Source of the DNA: Pseudidiomarina tainanensis
GTDB taxonomy: Bacteria > Pseudomonadota > Gammaproteobacteria > Enterobacterales > Alteromonadaceae
Length of the DNA stretch: 64,000 nucleotides
Direction: 5' to 3'
Assembly: GCF_004214835.1 (NCBI RefSeq)
Contig: NZ_PIQJ01000001.1
Coordinates: forward strand, 868,001-932,000
Both the position numbers and the translations under genes were made by a program. The notes beneath the pieces are model-generated. The model was given only the letters and a program-made list of their open reading frames with translations. It did no database searches and was not told the origin of the DNA. This document shows positions 8,890 to 19,092 of this stretch, in pieces (the first letter of the stretch is position 1; the number at the start of each line of letters is the position of its first letter).

Positions 8890-9804
8890 ATGGATAGTGC
8901 AACAACAATGCTTGAAAAAGCGCAAGATAATGCGGTACCGGAGGCTGTACCGCATTATTTAGTATCGACCCGCTGGTTGGCAGAGAACCTGAAAAAGAGT
9001 CATGTGCATGTCTTAGATGCAAGCATGAGGAAAGTGGTTGGTCGCACGCCGCTTGACTACAACGAACTCACGGTTATTCCTAATTCAGTTCATTTGGATT
9101 TAGAGCAGCGCCTCACAGATACTACCGCATCGTTGCCAAATACCTTTCCGTCAGCAGAACAGGTGACGCTCGCCCTGCAAGAATTGGGAATTAACAAAAC
9201 CGATACCGTGGTGTTATACGACAACCAAGGAATTTATTCGGCTCCTCGAGCCTGGGTGATTTTTAAAGCCATGGGCTTTAAAAATGTCTTTATCTTGGAC
9301 GGTGGTTTGCCGCAATGGCTATCGGATAATTACCCTGCTGCAACAGAGCACTCACTCCCACGCACGGCACGCGGTAATTTTGTTGCTAAGTTCGATAAAA
9401 GTTGGCTAGTGACCTCAAAAGACGTACTCAAAGCCACGCAAAGTGGTTCAAGTAGTATTATTGATGCCCGCTCGCCGGATCGCTTCAACGGCTTAAAGCC
9501 AGAACCGCGAGAGGGTATGCGCAGTGGGCACATTCGTAGCTCATTCAACTTGCCATTTCTCGATGTATTGGATGACAATCGCTATCGCAAGCCAGATGAG
9601 CTTGAAGAGCTTTTTATTTCACTCGTTGGACCGAAATCACCTCACCTAATTTTGACCTGTGGTTCCGGTATTACAGCGTGTATTCTATTGGTAGCAGCAA
9701 GAATAGCGGGTTTTACTGAAGTACAACTCTATGACGGGTCATGGTCCGAATGGGGCGCCAATTCTCAGCTCCCCATCGAACCAAACTCTTCTTCGAATAA
9801 CTAA
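8890..9804 (+). CDS. sseA: Tandem-rhodanese sulfurtransferase (SseA-type)
   Basis: 304 residues with two rhodanese domains. The N-terminal domain (about 20-150) is inactive-type, with SAPRAWVIFKAMG. The C-terminal domain (about 175-300) carries the catalytic Cys in LTCGSGITAC near residue 257. The CG(S/T)G(I/V)TA loop is that of 3-mercaptopyruvate sulfurtransferases, as opposed to the CRxGx[RT] loop of thiosulfate-specific rhodaneses. It transfers sulfane sulfur from 3-mercaptopyruvate to thiols or cyanide. The stop codon lies inside the first unit of a seven-base tandem repeat. The start has no strong Shine-Dalgarno, so a slightly later start is possible. Confidence 0.88.
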   Translation: MDSATTMLEKAQDNAVPEAVPHYLVSTRWLAENLKKSHVHVLDASMRKVVGRTPLDYNELTVIPNSVHLDLEQRLTDTTASLPNTFPSAEQVTLALQELGINKTDTVVLYDNQGIYSAPRAWVIFKAMGFKNVFILDGGLPQWLSDNYPAATEHSLPRTARGNFVAKFDKSWLVTSKDVLKATQSGSSSIIDARSPDRFNGLKPEPREGMRSGHIRSSFNLPFLDVLDDNRYRKPDELEELFISLVGPKSPHLILTCGSGITACILLVAARIAGFTEVQLYDGSWSEWGANSQLPIEPNSSSNN

Positions 9805-9842
9805 TATCTAATATCTAATATCTAATATCTAATATCTAATAT
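9801..9842. repeat. Six tandem copies of a 7-bp unit (CTAATAT)
   Basis: Six exact copies of CTAATAT run from 9801 to 9842, filling most of the gap between the convergent sseA and ychF genes. The first copy contains the sseA stop codon. The tract ends in ATCGCTCTTG. The same word ending in ATCGCTTTTG recurs in the inverted repeat near 37.9 kb. No terminator hairpin is visible here. Confidence 0.95.
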
Positions 9843-9854
9843 CGCTCTTGCTCT

Positions 9855-10946
9855 CTAAACATTAAAGCGGAACAAGATCACATCGCCGTCTTTCACGATA
9901 TAATCCTTACCTTCCTCGCGACGTTTACCCGCTTCTTTCGCGCCTTGCTCACCCTTAAACTGAATGTAGTCGTCAAAACCAACAACCACAGCGCGAATAA
10001 AGCCTTTCTCGAAGTCGGTGTGAATTTTACCAGCAGCTTGCGGTGCCGTTGCGCCAACTGGGATAGTCCAAGCGCGAACCTCTTTCACACCAGCAGTGAA
10101 GTAGGTTTGTAGGTTCAACAACTGGTAGCCGCCGCGAATAACCCGATTCAAACCTGGCTCGGTAAGACCCAAATCCGCCATGAATTCTGCCTTTTCTTCG
10201 TCATCAAGCTCCGCAATTTCTGACTCAATTTCAGCACAAACAGGCACCACAATGGCATTCTCTTTGCTGGCGATTTCGCGCACTTTATCGAGGTACGGGT
10301 TATTCTCGAAGCCATCGTCGTTCACGTTGGCGATATACATGGTTGGTTTCATAGTCAGCAAGTTGTAGCTACGAATCGTGGCTTTTTCATCGTCTGTTAA
10401 CGTCACAGAACGAGCCATTTCGCCGCTTTCAAGTGCTGGCAATAATTTTTGTAATACTGCAATTTCAGCTGCAGCTTGCTTATCGCCACCTTTGGCTTTT
10501 TTACCTTGACGATGAATCGCCTTTTCAACGCTATCCAAATCGGCGAGGGCAAGCTCGGTATTAATCACTTCAATGTCTTCAGCTGGGTCAACCTTACCCG
10601 CCACGTGAACAATGTTGTCGTTCTCAAAGCAACGCACAACGTGACCAATTGCATCGGTTTCACGAATATTTGCAAGGAATTGGTTACCTAATCCTTCACC
10701 TTTTGAGGCGCCTTTCACTAATCCGGCGATATCCACAAACTCCATGGTGGTTGGCACCACGCGTTGTGGATTAACAATTTTAGCCAGTTCGTCGAGGCGT
10801 GGATCGGGTACTGCAACAACACCCGTATTTGGCTCAATGGTACAGAAAGGGAAGTTTGCAGCTTCAATACCTGCTTTAGTCAGCGCGTTAAACAGCGTTG
10901 ATTTACCTACGTTCGGCAAGCCGACGATACCACACTTGAATCCCAT
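9855..10946 (-). CDS. ychF: Redox-regulated GTPase/ATPase YchF
   Basis: 363 residues, the usual length for YchF. This Obg-related TRAFAC P-loop protein prefers ATP, associates with ribosomes and is linked to oxidative-stress responses. The P-loop GLPNVGKST is at residues 9-17, the switch region is [19 protein letters not shown], and the C-terminal TGS domain contains the [14 protein letters not shown] segment. It lies 2 bases after pth on the same strand. The pth-ychF pairing is conserved in many gammaproteobacteria and suggests a shared transcript with translation-related function. Confidence 0.96.
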   Translation of the reverse strand: MGFKCGIVGLPNVGKSTLFNALTKAGIEAANFPFCTIEPNTGVVAVPDPRLDELAKIVNPQRVVPTTMEFVDIAGLVKGASKGEGLGNQFLANIRETDAIGHVVRCFENDNIVHVAGKVDPAEDIEVINTELALADLDSVEKAIHRQGKKAKGGDKQAAAEIAVLQKLLPALESGEMARSVTLTDDEKATIRSYNLLTMKPTMYIANVNDDGFENNPYLDKVREIASKENAIVVPVCAEIESEIAELDDEEKAEFMADLGLTEPGLNRVIRGGYQLLNLQTYFTAGVKEVRAWTIPVGATAPQAAGKIHTDFEKGFIRAVVVGFDDYIQFKGEQGAKEAGKRREEGKDYIVKDGDVILFRFNV

Positions 10947-10948
10947 GC

Positions 10949-11542
10949 TTATTTCTCTCTCTGTGCTTTGAAACTATGTAAATACTGTGTTGCCGCGCGC
11001 AGATCTTGCTGCATTAAAATATCGATGCTGCGGCAGGCTTCCGTAATGGTATCGTCCATCAAGTGTTGATCAGCTTGTGGCGCTTTCCCGAGCACCCAAC
11101 CGGTGACTTTAGTTTTGTCACCTGGATGACCGATACCGATACGTAAGCGATGAAAATCTTGAGTTCCCAATCGTGCAACAATGTCCTTGATACCATTGTG
11201 TCCGCCTGTGCCACCGCCGGTTTTAAACTTCGCCACGCCAGGTGGTAAATCGAGCTCATCATAGGCAACTAATATTTCATGCGGCTCAATTTTATAGAAG
11301 TTAGCGAGGGTTGCGACAGCGTTGCCGCTTCGATTCATAAATTGCATTGGCAGCAACAGACGTAAATCCATGGCGCCTTTTTGAATACGAGCGGTGTGTC
11401 CGAAAAATTTGGTTTCAGGCTGGAGTGTTTGGCCATGCATGCGAGCATATTGCTCGACTAACCAAAAGCCTGCATTGTGTCGGGTTTGGGAGTATTCGGG
11501 GCCTGGATTACCCAGGCCCACGAGTAAGCGAATGGTCGACAT
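10949..11542 (-). CDS. pth: Peptidyl-tRNA hydrolase
   Basis: 197 residues, the expected size. It releases peptides from peptidyl-tRNAs that drop off ribosomes. The conserved [19 protein letters not shown] segment (residues 9-27) contains the catalytic His, and YDELDLPPG and the [11 protein letters not shown] motif are intact. An AAGG box precedes the ATG. It is flanked closely by rplY (6 bases upstream) and ychF (2 bases downstream), indicating one minus-strand operon. Confidence 0.97.
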   Translation of the reverse strand: MSTIRLLVGLGNPGPEYSQTRHNAGFWLVEQYARMHGQTLQPETKFFGHTARIQKGAMDLRLLLPMQFMNRSGNAVATLANFYKIEPHEILVAYDELDLPPGVAKFKTGGGTGGHNGIKDIVARLGTQDFHRLRIGIGHPGDKTKVTGWVLGKAPQADQHLMDDTITEACRSIDILMQQDLRAATQYLHSFKAQREK

Positions 11543-11548
11543 AAGACC

Positions 11549-12220
11549 TTATTCAGCGTCTTTGTCTTCTTCTTTCGCTTCTTTAGCGGTCGGAACTTCA
11601 GCTGATACTTCTTCAGTTTCTTCCGCTTCTTTTTCTACACGCGGAGCAGTGATTGATACAACTGCTTGGTCGTGGTCTTCACCTTTAGTCAGCTCAACTA
11701 ATTCAACGCCTTTAGGCATGTTTAAGTCAGTTAAGTGCAAGGTTTCGCCCAACTTCAAGTTCGCGATATCTACTTCAACGTACTCTGGCAGATCTTTTGG
11801 CAAGCAAGAAACTTCTAAGTCTGCAATGTGGTGAACCACAACGCCGCCTTCTTGTTTCACGCCAACAGCACTTGCTTCGTTAACGAAGTGAACTGGAACG
11901 TGAGTATGAAGTTTTTGACCTTTAACAACACGTTGGAAATCCAAGTGAGTTAATTTTGGCTTGTACGGGTGACGTTGAACGTCTTTCAAGATTGCTTCGT
12001 GCTTCTTGCCGTCGATAACCAAAGTCAAAATGTGCGAGTAGAAAGCTTCGTGGTCAGCCATGTTGTTCACTTTGTTGTGATCCAACGTGATTGATACCGC
12101 TTCTTTATCGGCACCGTATAAAATTGCAGGCACTTTTTCCGCACGACGCAGGCGGCGGCTCGCACCTTTCCCTGTATCCGTACGGAGTTCTGCTTGAATA
12201 GTAAAATCGATAGTTGACAT
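11549..12220 (-). CDS. rplY: 50S ribosomal protein L25, long Ctc/TL5 form
   Basis: 223 residues. The N-terminal L25 domain (about 1-95, with [14 protein letters not shown] and VPAILYG) binds 5S rRNA. The C-terminal TL5-type beta domain (about 100-190) and a very acidic tail rich in Glu and Ala make it the long Ctc form, unlike the 94-residue E. coli L25. A GGAG box precedes the ATG. The 126-base gap upstream, before prs, contains an 11-bp perfect inverted repeat and could hold a promoter or regulatory site for rplY-pth-ychF. Confidence 0.96.
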   Translation of the reverse strand: MSTIDFTIQAELRTDTGKGASRRLRRAEKVPAILYGADKEAVSITLDHNKVNNMADHEAFYSHILTLVIDGKKHEAILKDVQRHPYKPKLTHLDFQRVVKGQKLHTHVPVHFVNEASAVGVKQEGGVVVHHIADLEVSCLPKDLPEYVEVDIANLKLGETLHLTDLNMPKGVELVELTKGEDHDQAVVSITAPRVEKEAEETEEVSAEVPTAKEAKEEDKDAE

Positions 12221-12303
12221 GTGGAGTGTCTCCGTTAAATAAAAATAAGCCGGATATTCGCGACCAAATACCCGACGTGTTCCTCAAAAACTTGTTTTGC
12301 TTA

Positions 12304-12340
12304 TTTGAGGGCGCGGAATATTACCACTGGCGCCCTCAAA
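12304..12340. repeat. Perfect 11-bp inverted repeat between prs and rplY
   Basis: TTTGAGGGCGC (12304-12314) and GCGCCCTCAAA (12330-12340) form an 11-bp stem with a 15-base loop just after the prs stop codon. Neither strand has a run of T after the stem, so it is not a standard intrinsic terminator. It may act as a 3'-end stabiliser, a Rho-dependent pause or a processing site. Confidence 0.85.
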
Positions 12341-12346
12341 ATTCAA

Positions 12347-13294
12347 TCAATACTCGAACATTGCCGAGATTGATTCTTCGTTGCTGACGCGGCGTAGCGC
12401 TTCAGACAGCATGCCACTTAAGGTTAATTGATGTACCTTATCGAGCGCCTTCATTTCTGGGCTCAATGGAATACTGTCAGTGACCACGACGCGATCGATG
12501 TGCGAGTCACGAATGTTTTCAAACGCATTGCCTGAGAATACTGGGTGCGTAGCATACGCAAATACCCGACGCGCGCCATTTTTCTTCAATGCTTCTGCGG
12601 CTTTACATAAGGTACCGCCGGTATCAATCATGTCGTCAACAATGATGCAGTCACGATCTTGAATATCACCAATGATGTGCATAACTTGCGATTCGTTGGC
12701 ACGCGGGCGACGTTTATCGATAATGGCCAAGTCAATGTCGTTGAGCAACTTGGCAATTGCACGAGCTCGCACAACACCACCAATGTCAGGTGATACGACA
12801 ACTGGGTTATGGAAGTCTTGCTGGCGCAGATGTTCCATCAATACTGGGCTACCGAATACGTTGTCGACCGGTACATCGAAGAAACCTTGAATCTGTTCAG
12901 CATGCAAATCAACCGTTAACACGCGGTCGACACCAACGCTCGACAAGAAGTCAGCAACAACTTTCGCAGTGATTGGTACGCGCGCAGAGCGAACACGACG
13001 GTCTTGGCGTGCATAGCCGAAATATGGCATGACGGCGGTAATACGACCCGCTGAAGCACGACGCAATGCATCCACCATGACGATAAGCTCCATTAAGTTA
13101 TCGTTGGTAGGGGCACACGTTGATTGAATAATGAAAACGTCAGAACCACGAACATTCTCGTTGATCATGACACTGATTTCACCGTCGCTAAAACGGCCTA
13201 CTTCAGCATCACCAAGTTTGATATATAGGCGGTCGGCAATTTTTTGGGCGAGTTCTGGCGTCGCATTGCCAGCAAAGAGCTTCATGTCAGGCAC
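12347..13294 (-). CDS. prs: Ribose-phosphate pyrophosphokinase
   Basis: 315 residues, identical in length to E. coli Prs. It makes PRPP from ribose 5-phosphate and ATP for nucleotide, histidine and NAD synthesis; the his operon and apt elsewhere in this window both use PRPP. The PRPP-binding loop [17 protein letters not shown] and the flexible YARQDRR segment are intact. I chose the GTG at 13294 (product begins [10 protein letters not shown] as in E. coli), with a GAGG box 6 bases upstream; an ATG three codons later is possible. It begins one base after the ispE stop. Confidence 0.97.
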   Translation of the reverse strand: MPDMKLFAGNATPELAQKIADRLYIKLGDAEVGRFSDGEISVMINENVRGSDVFIIQSTCAPTNDNLMELIVMVDALRRASAGRITAVMPYFGYARQDRRVRSARVPITAKVVADFLSSVGVDRVLTVDLHAEQIQGFFDVPVDNVFGSPVLMEHLRQQDFHNPVVVSPDIGGVVRARAIAKLLNDIDLAIIDKRRPRANESQVMHIIGDIQDRDCIIVDDMIDTGGTLCKAAEALKKNGARRVFAYATHPVFSGNAFENIRDSHIDRVVVTDSIPLSPEMKALDKVHQLTLSGMLSEALRRVSNEESISAMFEY

Positions 13295-13295
13295 A

Positions 13296-14174
13296 CTAAA
13301 CCTCAGTCTTGTTGGTTAGGTTCACAGTTGAAGCCTGCCGCAGTTGCTGGCAGACCGGGTTTTCATTGAGACCTCGCGCGACAAACCCTGTCCATTGTGC
13401 AGGCATCCTTTCTAGCGCAGCACGGGCATCTGTCTCGTTCTCAAAGCGACCGAAGATGCATGCACCTGTGCCAGTCAACCGAGACGGCGCGTATTCTACC
13501 AACCAGTCGAGGGCCTTGGCAACTTCTGGATAGAGTTGACAGACCAGCGCTTCGCAATCGTTACTGGTATTTTCCCAACTCCAATTTGGCCAATTCAATG
13601 GCAAATGTTGGCGCGGTAGGTCGGGGTGTTTAAAAATACTTGGGGTACTAATTTGAACGCCCGGATGAATAACCAAATACCACGGGCAGGGCGGTTGTGC
13701 CGGTTGTAAAAATTCGCCAACACCTTCCGCAAAAGCTGCTTGTCCGCGCACAAATACTGGGACATCAGCACCAAGTTGCAAACCTAATTCTGCAAGTTGG
13801 GTGTCGCTTAAAGGCAGCTGCCAGAGATGCCGTAGTGCCAATAATGTGGTTGCTGCATCGGATGAGCCACCACCTAAACCGCCACCAAACGGGAGCTTTT
13901 TATGAATATGTATATGCACGCCAGGTCGTGTTTTGTGGGCATGCTGAGCCAATAAGTGCGCTGCTTGAAGTACCAGATTATCAGCGCTTTCCAACGTTGG
14001 CTCAGTACAACTTAAAGTGATTTCAGAGTCATCACGCAAGGTAAATGATAATTCATCGCCAAAGTCGATAAACTGGAACAGCGTTTGTAAGTTGTGATAG
14101 CCATCAGCGCGCTGACCAACAATGTGCAAAAATAGGTTTAACTTGGCAACCGCCGGCAAGGTTAGAAGCGCCAT
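13296..14174 (-). CDS. ispE: 4-diphosphocytidyl-2-C-methyl-D-erythritol kinase
   Basis: 292 residues from the ATG at 14174, which overlaps the end of lolB by 13 bases; a TTG nine codons upstream is possible but less likely. This GHMP-family kinase phosphorylates CDP-methylerythritol in the MEP isoprenoid pathway. The substrate motif [20 protein letters not shown] is near the N-terminus, and the ATP loop [14 protein letters not shown] is at about residues 93-106. Gene order lolB-ispE-prs is the conserved gammaproteobacterial arrangement, and the start is probably coupled to lolB translation. Confidence 0.95.
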   Translation of the reverse strand: MALLTLPAVAKLNLFLHIVGQRADGYHNLQTLFQFIDFGDELSFTLRDDSEITLSCTEPTLESADNLVLQAAHLLAQHAHKTRPGVHIHIHKKLPFGGGLGGGSSDAATTLLALRHLWQLPLSDTQLAELGLQLGADVPVFVRGQAAFAEGVGEFLQPAQPPCPWYLVIHPGVQISTPSIFKHPDLPRQHLPLNWPNWSWENTSNDCEALVCQLYPEVAKALDWLVEYAPSRLTGTGACIFGRFENETDARAALERMPAQWTGFVARGLNENPVCQQLRQASTVNLTNKTEV

Positions 14175-14794
14175 TGTGACACCTGCAATTTCAGCCGCCA
14201 AGCATCGGTTGTTAGGTTAATATTGTACGGCAAAAATATCCCATCGGTCAGTTCATACTGCCCGAGTTGTGCGCGCCAAAGTTGATCGGCGGCAACCATA
14301 GTAAAGTCTGAGAGCAACGCATATTGTTGTTGCTGGTATTGTTGCAGTTGGTATTGCTTTTGCACCATTTCAGGTAACTCGCGACCCGTGACAATAGCGC
14401 TAATCTGATTCACCGGTAAATCCAATCGAAAATATTGCCACAGTAATTCTTGCGCGGTTGTGGCACGATATTCTTTGCCATCTTCGTCTGTGAGCAAAGC
14501 GACACCGTTAGCCTGTTCCAGCTTTGCCAAGGTGCCGCGTAGCGGGTGAGAGAAGCGCATGGTGAGTTGCTCAGCGCTTGAATACCAATCGATGTAAAGA
14601 CCATGGCGGTCGTCGGCGCGTAAGTCAAATAGCGCCATTTGTCCACTTAATCGCCAGTTGGCTAAGTTTTTGAGTTGTTGCTGTTGTGCAGCAACTGCCG
14701 CGCTATCGACATCTGATACGCTGGGTGGCTCGGGAACGCTGCTACAGGCAGTCAACCAAGCACTTGTGAGTACTACTAAAAGGAGACGTTTCAT
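14162..14794 (-). CDS. lolB: Outer-membrane lipoprotein insertase LolB
   Basis: 210 residues from the ATG at 14794, chosen because it gives a lipoprotein signal ([16 protein letters not shown]) with lipobox LTAC at about residues 15-18. Longer readings start inside the promoter region of hemA. LolB receives lipoproteins from LolA and inserts them into the outer membrane. The body shows the family's half-barrel pattern ([35 protein letters not shown]). It is divergent from hemA across about 100 bases. Confidence 0.92.
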   Translation of the reverse strand: MKRLLLVVLTSAWLTACSSVPEPPSVSDVDSAAVAAQQQQLKNLANWRLSGQMALFDLRADDRHGLYIDWYSSAEQLTMRFSHPLRGTLAKLEQANGVALLTDEDGKEYRATTAQELLWQYFRLDLPVNQISAIVTGRELPEMVQKQYQLQQYQQQQYALLSDFTMVAADQLWRAQLGQYELTDGIFLPYNINLTTDAWRLKLQVSQWRF

Positions 14795-14894
14795 TGGTTT
14801 TGCTATCCCTGTTCGTGCGCTTTTCATCATGCGGGCTTTCACGTACAATTGCCAGCGTTTCGCAGTAGTTAGAGGCTCGCAATTTTTCGTTATT

Positions 14895-16145
14895 ATGACC
14901 ATTTTCGCGCTAGGTGTTAACCATAAAACAGCTTCCGTATCGTTACGGGAGCAAATCGCCTTCTCGCCAGAGCAGCTACACCAAGCGCTGCAAGCTTTGC
15001 GTGAACAGACGGGCGTGGCTGAAGCGGTTATTCTGTCCACCTGTAATAGAACTGAATTGTACTGTCATGGCGCAACCTCGACGGATATGTTGATTGGTTG
15101 GTTAGCTGGGTACCACCGCATTCCGTTAGAGCAATTACGTGAGCATTGCTACACCTACGAAGATGGCCCAGCTATTGAGCATTTGATGGCGGTAGCTAGT
15201 GGGCTTGATTCGTTAGTTCTGGGCGAGCCGCAAATTCTTGGCCAGGTTAAGCAGGCCTATCAATTTGCTCGAAACCAAGCCAGTGTCGGAAGCGTGCTTG
15301 AACGCTTATTCCAAAGTACGTTTCGCGTTGCAAAAACGGTTCGCAGTGAAACCAAAGTCGGTGAAAATGCCGTTTCCGTTGCGTTTGCAGCAGTCAACTT
15401 GGCGCGGCAAATTTTTGCTGAATTACCAGAATCGCGTGTGTTATTGGTTGGCGCCGGCGATACTGCCGAGTTAGTCGCACAGCATTTGACCGAGCACGGC
15501 GTGAAGCAATTGATGGTTGCCAACAGAACGCTGGCGCGAGCGAATGCTGTGGCTGAACAGTTTCATGGTCAGGCACATACACTGGGTGAGTTACCCGAAC
15601 TACTACCGCAAGCTGATATCGTTATTAGTTCGACCGCAAGTCCGCTGCCGATTATCGGCAAAGGTCTGGTTGAAAAGGCATTGAAAGCTCGCAAACGCCA
15701 ACCGATTCTCCTGATTGATTTGGCGGTACCACGGGACATTGAAGAGCAAGTCAACGAATTAGACGACGCCTTCTTGTACACCGTTGATGATTTGCAAGGC
15801 ATTATCACTGAAAACCTGCGCAATCGTGAAGAAGCCGCTGCCGAAGCGAAAGTTATAATTGCCGAGCACTCCGAAGCGTTTACGGCGTGGTTGCGTCAAC
15901 TTGATCATGTTGATGTGATTCGGGATTATCGTCAGCGCACGGAGCAAATGGCCGCAGAGCAATTGTTGCGTGCTCGAAACCAGTTGGCAGCAGGTAAAAA
16001 CGCTGATGATGTACTCGCGGAATTAACCCAAAGATTAACCAAACAATTTCTTCACCAGCCGACGCGTATGATGCGTGATGCTGGCGCCGCAGGTGATTTT
16101 GAGACCTTGGCGGTATTTCAAAAATTAATAGCAGATGACGAGTAA
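14895..16145 (+). CDS. hemA: Glutamyl-tRNA reductase
   Basis: 416 residues from the ATG at 14895, the start that gives the family N-terminus TIFALGVNHKTA. It reduces glutamyl-tRNA to glutamate-1-semialdehyde, the first step of tetrapyrrole synthesis. The catalytic Cys50 is in STCNRTE, the LVLGEPQILGQVK motif follows, the NADPH fold has LVGAGDTAEL, and a C-terminal helical dimerisation domain is present. It heads the hemA-prfA-prmC set and is divergent from lolB. In relatives, enzyme level is controlled by proteolysis acting at the N-terminus. Confidence 0.97.
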   Translation: MTIFALGVNHKTASVSLREQIAFSPEQLHQALQALREQTGVAEAVILSTCNRTELYCHGATSTDMLIGWLAGYHRIPLEQLREHCYTYEDGPAIEHLMAVASGLDSLVLGEPQILGQVKQAYQFARNQASVGSVLERLFQSTFRVAKTVRSETKVGENAVSVAFAAVNLARQIFAELPESRVLLVGAGDTAELVAQHLTEHGVKQLMVANRTLARANAVAEQFHGQAHTLGELPELLPQADIVISSTASPLPIIGKGLVEKALKARKRQPILLIDLAVPRDIEEQVNELDDAFLYTVDDLQGIITENLRNREEAAAEAKVIIAEHSEAFTAWLRQLDHVDVIRDYRQRTEQMAAEQLLRARNQLAAGKNADDVLAELTQRLTKQFLHQPTRMMRDAGAAGDFETLAVFQKLIADDE

Positions 16146-16157
16146 GGTCCTCACCGC

Positions 16158-17249
16158 ATGATGAATCCTTCGATTATTCGAAAACTAGAAGCGCTGCTTG
16201 AGCGCTATGAAGAAGTACAACACTTATTAAGTGACCCGGGTGTTATTGCGGACCAAGATAAGTTTCGTGGCTTGTCGCGAGAATATTCGCAGCTTGAAGA
16301 GCTGGTGAAATGTTTTACCAGCTACCAACAAGCGCAAGCGGATGAAGCCGCGGCGCAAGAGATGATGCAAGAAGACGACGCTGAAATGCGCGAAATGGCA
16401 AAAGTTGAATTGGATGAAGCACAAGCGAAACAAGAAGAGCTTGAGCAAGAACTACAGATTTTACTGTTACCGAAAGATCCAAACGATGATCGCCCTTGTT
16501 ATCTTGAAATCCGTGCTGGTGCTGGTGGTGATGAAGCGGCGATTTTTGCTGGTGACTTGTTCCGTATGTACAGCCGTTATGCTGAGCAACATGGTTGGCG
16601 TGTGAGCATGGTGAGCTGTAACGAGGGTGAGCACGGCGGTTTTAAAGAAGTTATCGCTCACGTATCGGGTGATGGTGCCTATGGTCGCTTTAAATTTGAA
16701 TCCGGTGGCCACCGCGTACAACGTGTACCGGAAACAGAGTCACAAGGGCGTGTCCACACATCCGCATGTACAGTCGCGGTGTTACCTGAAGTGCCAGAAG
16801 CTGAAGCCATCGAAATTAACCCAGCGGATTTACGCGTGGATACCTTCCGTGCGTCGGGCGCTGGTGGTCAGCACGTTAACCGAACTGACTCAGCGATTCG
16901 GATCACGCATATTCCGACAGGATTTGTGGTGGAATGTCAGGACGAGCGCTCGCAGCACAAAAACCGTGCGAAAGCGATGTCGGTGCTTCAAGCTCGATTA
17001 CAACAGGCAGAAGACGAAAAACGTCGTCTCGAAGAACAATCTACCCGCCGTAGTTTGGTTGGTAGTGGCGATCGTTCAGAGCGTATTCGCACGTATAACT
17101 ACCCACAAGGCCGTGTCAGCGATCACCGCATCAATTTGACGTTGTATCGCTTAGATGAAGTTTTGGAAGGGGCACTGGATTTGATTTTGGATGCCATCGT
17201 GCAAGAACATCAAGCCGATCAGCTTGCAGCGCTTGCTGAGAATCAATGA
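16158..17249 (+). CDS. prfA: Peptide chain release factor 1
   Basis: 363 residues, similar to E. coli RF1 (360). It recognises UAA and UAG stop codons and triggers peptide release. The [13 protein letters not shown] segment contains the GGQ methylation/catalytic motif (about residues 235-237). The codon-recognition tripeptide region reads [10 protein letters not shown], i.e. PET where E. coli has PAT. Two tandem ATG codons are possible starts. The stop overlaps the prmC start by 4 bases (ATGA). That fits function, because PrmC methylates this protein's GGQ glutamine. Confidence 0.97.
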   Translation: MMNPSIIRKLEALLERYEEVQHLLSDPGVIADQDKFRGLSREYSQLEELVKCFTSYQQAQADEAAAQEMMQEDDAEMREMAKVELDEAQAKQEELEQELQILLLPKDPNDDRPCYLEIRAGAGGDEAAIFAGDLFRMYSRYAEQHGWRVSMVSCNEGEHGGFKEVIAHVSGDGAYGRFKFESGGHRVQRVPETESQGRVHTSACTVAVLPEVPEAEAIEINPADLRVDTFRASGAGGQHVNRTDSAIRITHIPTGFVVECQDERSQHKNRAKAMSVLQARLQQAEDEKRRLEEQSTRRSLVGSGDRSERIRTYNYPQGRVSDHRINLTLYRLDEVLEGALDLILDAIVQEHQADQLAALAENQ

Positions 17250-18106
17250 TAAAGACGCCAATGACAATTGCAGAAGCATTGCGCTGGGCGACGCAACACA
17301 TGACGCTTAGCGAAACCCCAAAGCTTGATGCAGAAGTGTTATTGGCGCATACCATTAAGCGTGATCGTACCTATTTGTTTACTTGGGCTGACCGAATTCT
17401 CGAACCGTTACAGCAAGAGCGTTTCGAGCAACTGGTACAGCGCCGCAAGCTAGGTACGCCGGTTGCTCATTTGGTAGGACAACGCGAGTTTTGGTCGCTA
17501 CCATTGACTGTCAATGACAGTACCTTGATACCGCGCCCAGACACCGAAGTTTTAGTCGAACAAGCATTAAACCTACCAATGCCATCAGCGGCTACAGTAC
17601 TTGATTTAGGTACTGGCACCGGCGCAATAGCGCTGGCATTAAAAAGTAGTCGCCCGCAATGGCAGGTGTGGGCAGTGGATAAAATGGCTGCGGCCGTTGC
17701 GTTGGCGCAGCAAAATGCACAAACGCTTAAACTTTCTATTTCGATAACTCAAAGTGATTGGTTTGACGCTTTAGAACCGCAGCAAAAGTTTGACCTGATT
17801 GTGTCGAATCCGCCGTATATTGATGCAAATGATCCGCATTTGGCACAGGGTGATGTACGCTTTGAACCGAAAAGCGCATTAGTTGCTGCAAATAATGGTT
17901 TGGCAGATATCGAAACGATTATTCAGGGTTCGAAACAATATTTACGCAGCGAAGGGTGGCTGCTCATCGAGCATGGTTGGACGCAAGCTGCAGCCGTTCG
18001 TGAACTGATGCAACAAGCACAGTTTAAAGCGGTTACGAGTATTCGTGATTATGCTAATCTGGAGCGAGTAACGATGGGACAGTGGAGTACTACCGATGGC
18101 CAATGA
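17246..18106 (+). CDS. prmC: Release-factor glutamine N5-methyltransferase
   Basis: 286 residues. This SAM-dependent methyltransferase modifies the Gln of the GGQ motif in RF1 and RF2. It has an N-terminal helical domain (about 1-90), the SAM loop [14 protein letters not shown] (about residues 113-126) and the substrate-amide motif SNPPYID (about 188-194). The start overlaps prfA in ATGA, and the last 11 bases overlap the following receiver-domain gene, so all three genes are likely translated from one mRNA. Confidence 0.96.
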   Translation: MIKTPMTIAEALRWATQHMTLSETPKLDAEVLLAHTIKRDRTYLFTWADRILEPLQQERFEQLVQRRKLGTPVAHLVGQREFWSLPLTVNDSTLIPRPDTEVLVEQALNLPMPSAATVLDLGTGTGAIALALKSSRPQWQVWAVDKMAAAVALAQQNAQTLKLSISITQSDWFDALEPQQKFDLIVSNPPYIDANDPHLAQGDVRFEPKSALVAANNGLADIETIIQGSKQYLRSEGWLLIEHGWTQAAAVRELMQQAQFKAVTSIRDYANLERVTMGQWSTTDGQ

Positions 18107-18701
18107 TTTCATTTTCGCTGAAGAAAACGATCAAGAAGAAGTACCTGACAACACAACTGAAGCAGGTTGGAAGGTATTGATTGTTGATGATGAGCGTGAA
18201 GTGCATGCGGTAACCCGCTTAGCCTTGATGGACTTGGTATTTGAAGGCAAGGGTTTGAATTTTCTCAGTGCGTATTCACGTCGTGAGGCGGAGCAACTGA
18301 TTTCTGAGCACGACGATATTGCGATTGTGCTGCTTGATGTTGTGATGGACACCGATGACGCTGGTTTGCAGGTCGCCAAATACATTCGCGAAACCGTTGG
18401 TAACCGCACCAGCCGTATCGTGTTACGCACTGGTCAGCCGGGTCAAGCGCCCGAACGCTCGGTAGTTATTAATTATGATATCAATGATTACAAAGCGAAA
18501 ACCGAATTAACTGCGCAAAAGCTATTTACCTGTGTGATGTCGGCACTGCGTTCGTATCGCGACATCATTCGCGTTAAAGAGCAACTCGAACGAGTTGAGC
18601 ATGAGTTGAGTTTTTACCAAACTTGGCTGCTTGAACACCAGCCGCAAGTGCGTCAGCAAGTTGCTGATGCCTATCAACGTTTAACCGAAAATAACGATTA
18701 A
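18096..18701 (+). CDS. Orphan receiver protein, DUF3369-type N-terminus
   Basis: 201 residues. After an acidic 25-residue leader comes a receiver domain (about 26-155): VDDEREVHAV, the phospho-acceptor Asp in IVLLDVVMDTDDAGL, LRTGQPGQAPE, and the Lys in YKAKTELTAQKL. It ends with a coiled-coil-like helix (RVKEQLERVEHELSFY). The receiver and linker look like the start of DUF3369 response regulators, which normally continue into DUF3369 plus an HD-GYP or EAL output. Here the protein stops after the linker, so no output domain is present. It overlaps prmC by 11 bases and is an insertion into the usual prmC-sirB2 order. Confidence 0.85.
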   Translation: MANDFIFAEENDQEEVPDNTTEAGWKVLIVDDEREVHAVTRLALMDLVFEGKGLNFLSAYSRREAEQLISEHDDIAIVLLDVVMDTDDAGLQVAKYIRETVGNRTSRIVLRTGQPGQAPERSVVINYDINDYKAKTELTAQKLFTCVMSALRSYRDIIRVKEQLERVEHELSFYQTWLLEHQPQVRQQVADAYQRLTENND

Positions 18702-18715
18702 AAAGGACGTTCTTG

Positions 18716-19087
18716 ATGTCATTCATAGCTCTAAAACACCTCCATGTCACCTTTGTGGCCATAAGTGTGGTATTATTCATGCTTCGTTTTTTCTGGCGCA
18801 GCATTGGCGCCGGCATAGCGAATCAAAAGTGGGTAAAGATAGTACCGCACATTATCGACACCGGTTTGTTGTTGACGATTGTCGGTATGTTGATTCACTG
18901 GCAGATGTGGCCGTGGGAAACACCATGGTTGATTAATAAAATCATTGGTTTGTTAGGCTATATTTTGTTTGGCTTGGTAGCGATGAAGGCATCGGTGAGC
19001 TGGCTGCGTTATGTCGGTTTTGTTGGTGCGCTGAGCTGGATTATGTTCCTGCTTCACATCGCGTTCAGCAAACAAGCACTGATTTAA
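18716..19087 (+). CDS. sirB2: SirB2-family membrane protein
   Basis: 123 residues with four hydrophobic helices (about 5-27, 38-58, 72-90, 97-117). This is the SirB2/YchQ family of inner-membrane proteins, of unresolved biochemical role. The ATG at 18716 has an AAGGA box 8 bases upstream. Position between prmC and sirB1 is the conserved gammaproteobacterial order. It is followed by a 106-base inverted-repeat element before sirB1. Confidence 0.85.
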   Translation: MSFIALKHLHVTFVAISVVLFMLRFFWRSIGAGIANQKWVKIVPHIIDTGLLLTIVGMLIHWQMWPWETPWLINKIIGLLGYILFGLVAMKASVSWLRYVGFVGALSWIMFLLHIAFSKQALI

Positions 19088-19092
19088 TAAAG

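Noticed and set aside
9801-9842. Possible CRISPR-like array
   Set aside because: The units are 7 bases, directly abutting, without spacers; there are no cas genes in the window.
12304-12340. Intrinsic terminator after prs
   Set aside because: The stem is perfect but no T run follows on either strand.
14658-15040. Extended N-termini of hemA and lolB overlapping each other
   Set aside because: Family N-termini (TIFALGVNHKT and a lipobox signal) fix the starts at 14895 and 14794; the extensions are Cys/Ser-rich antisense artefacts.
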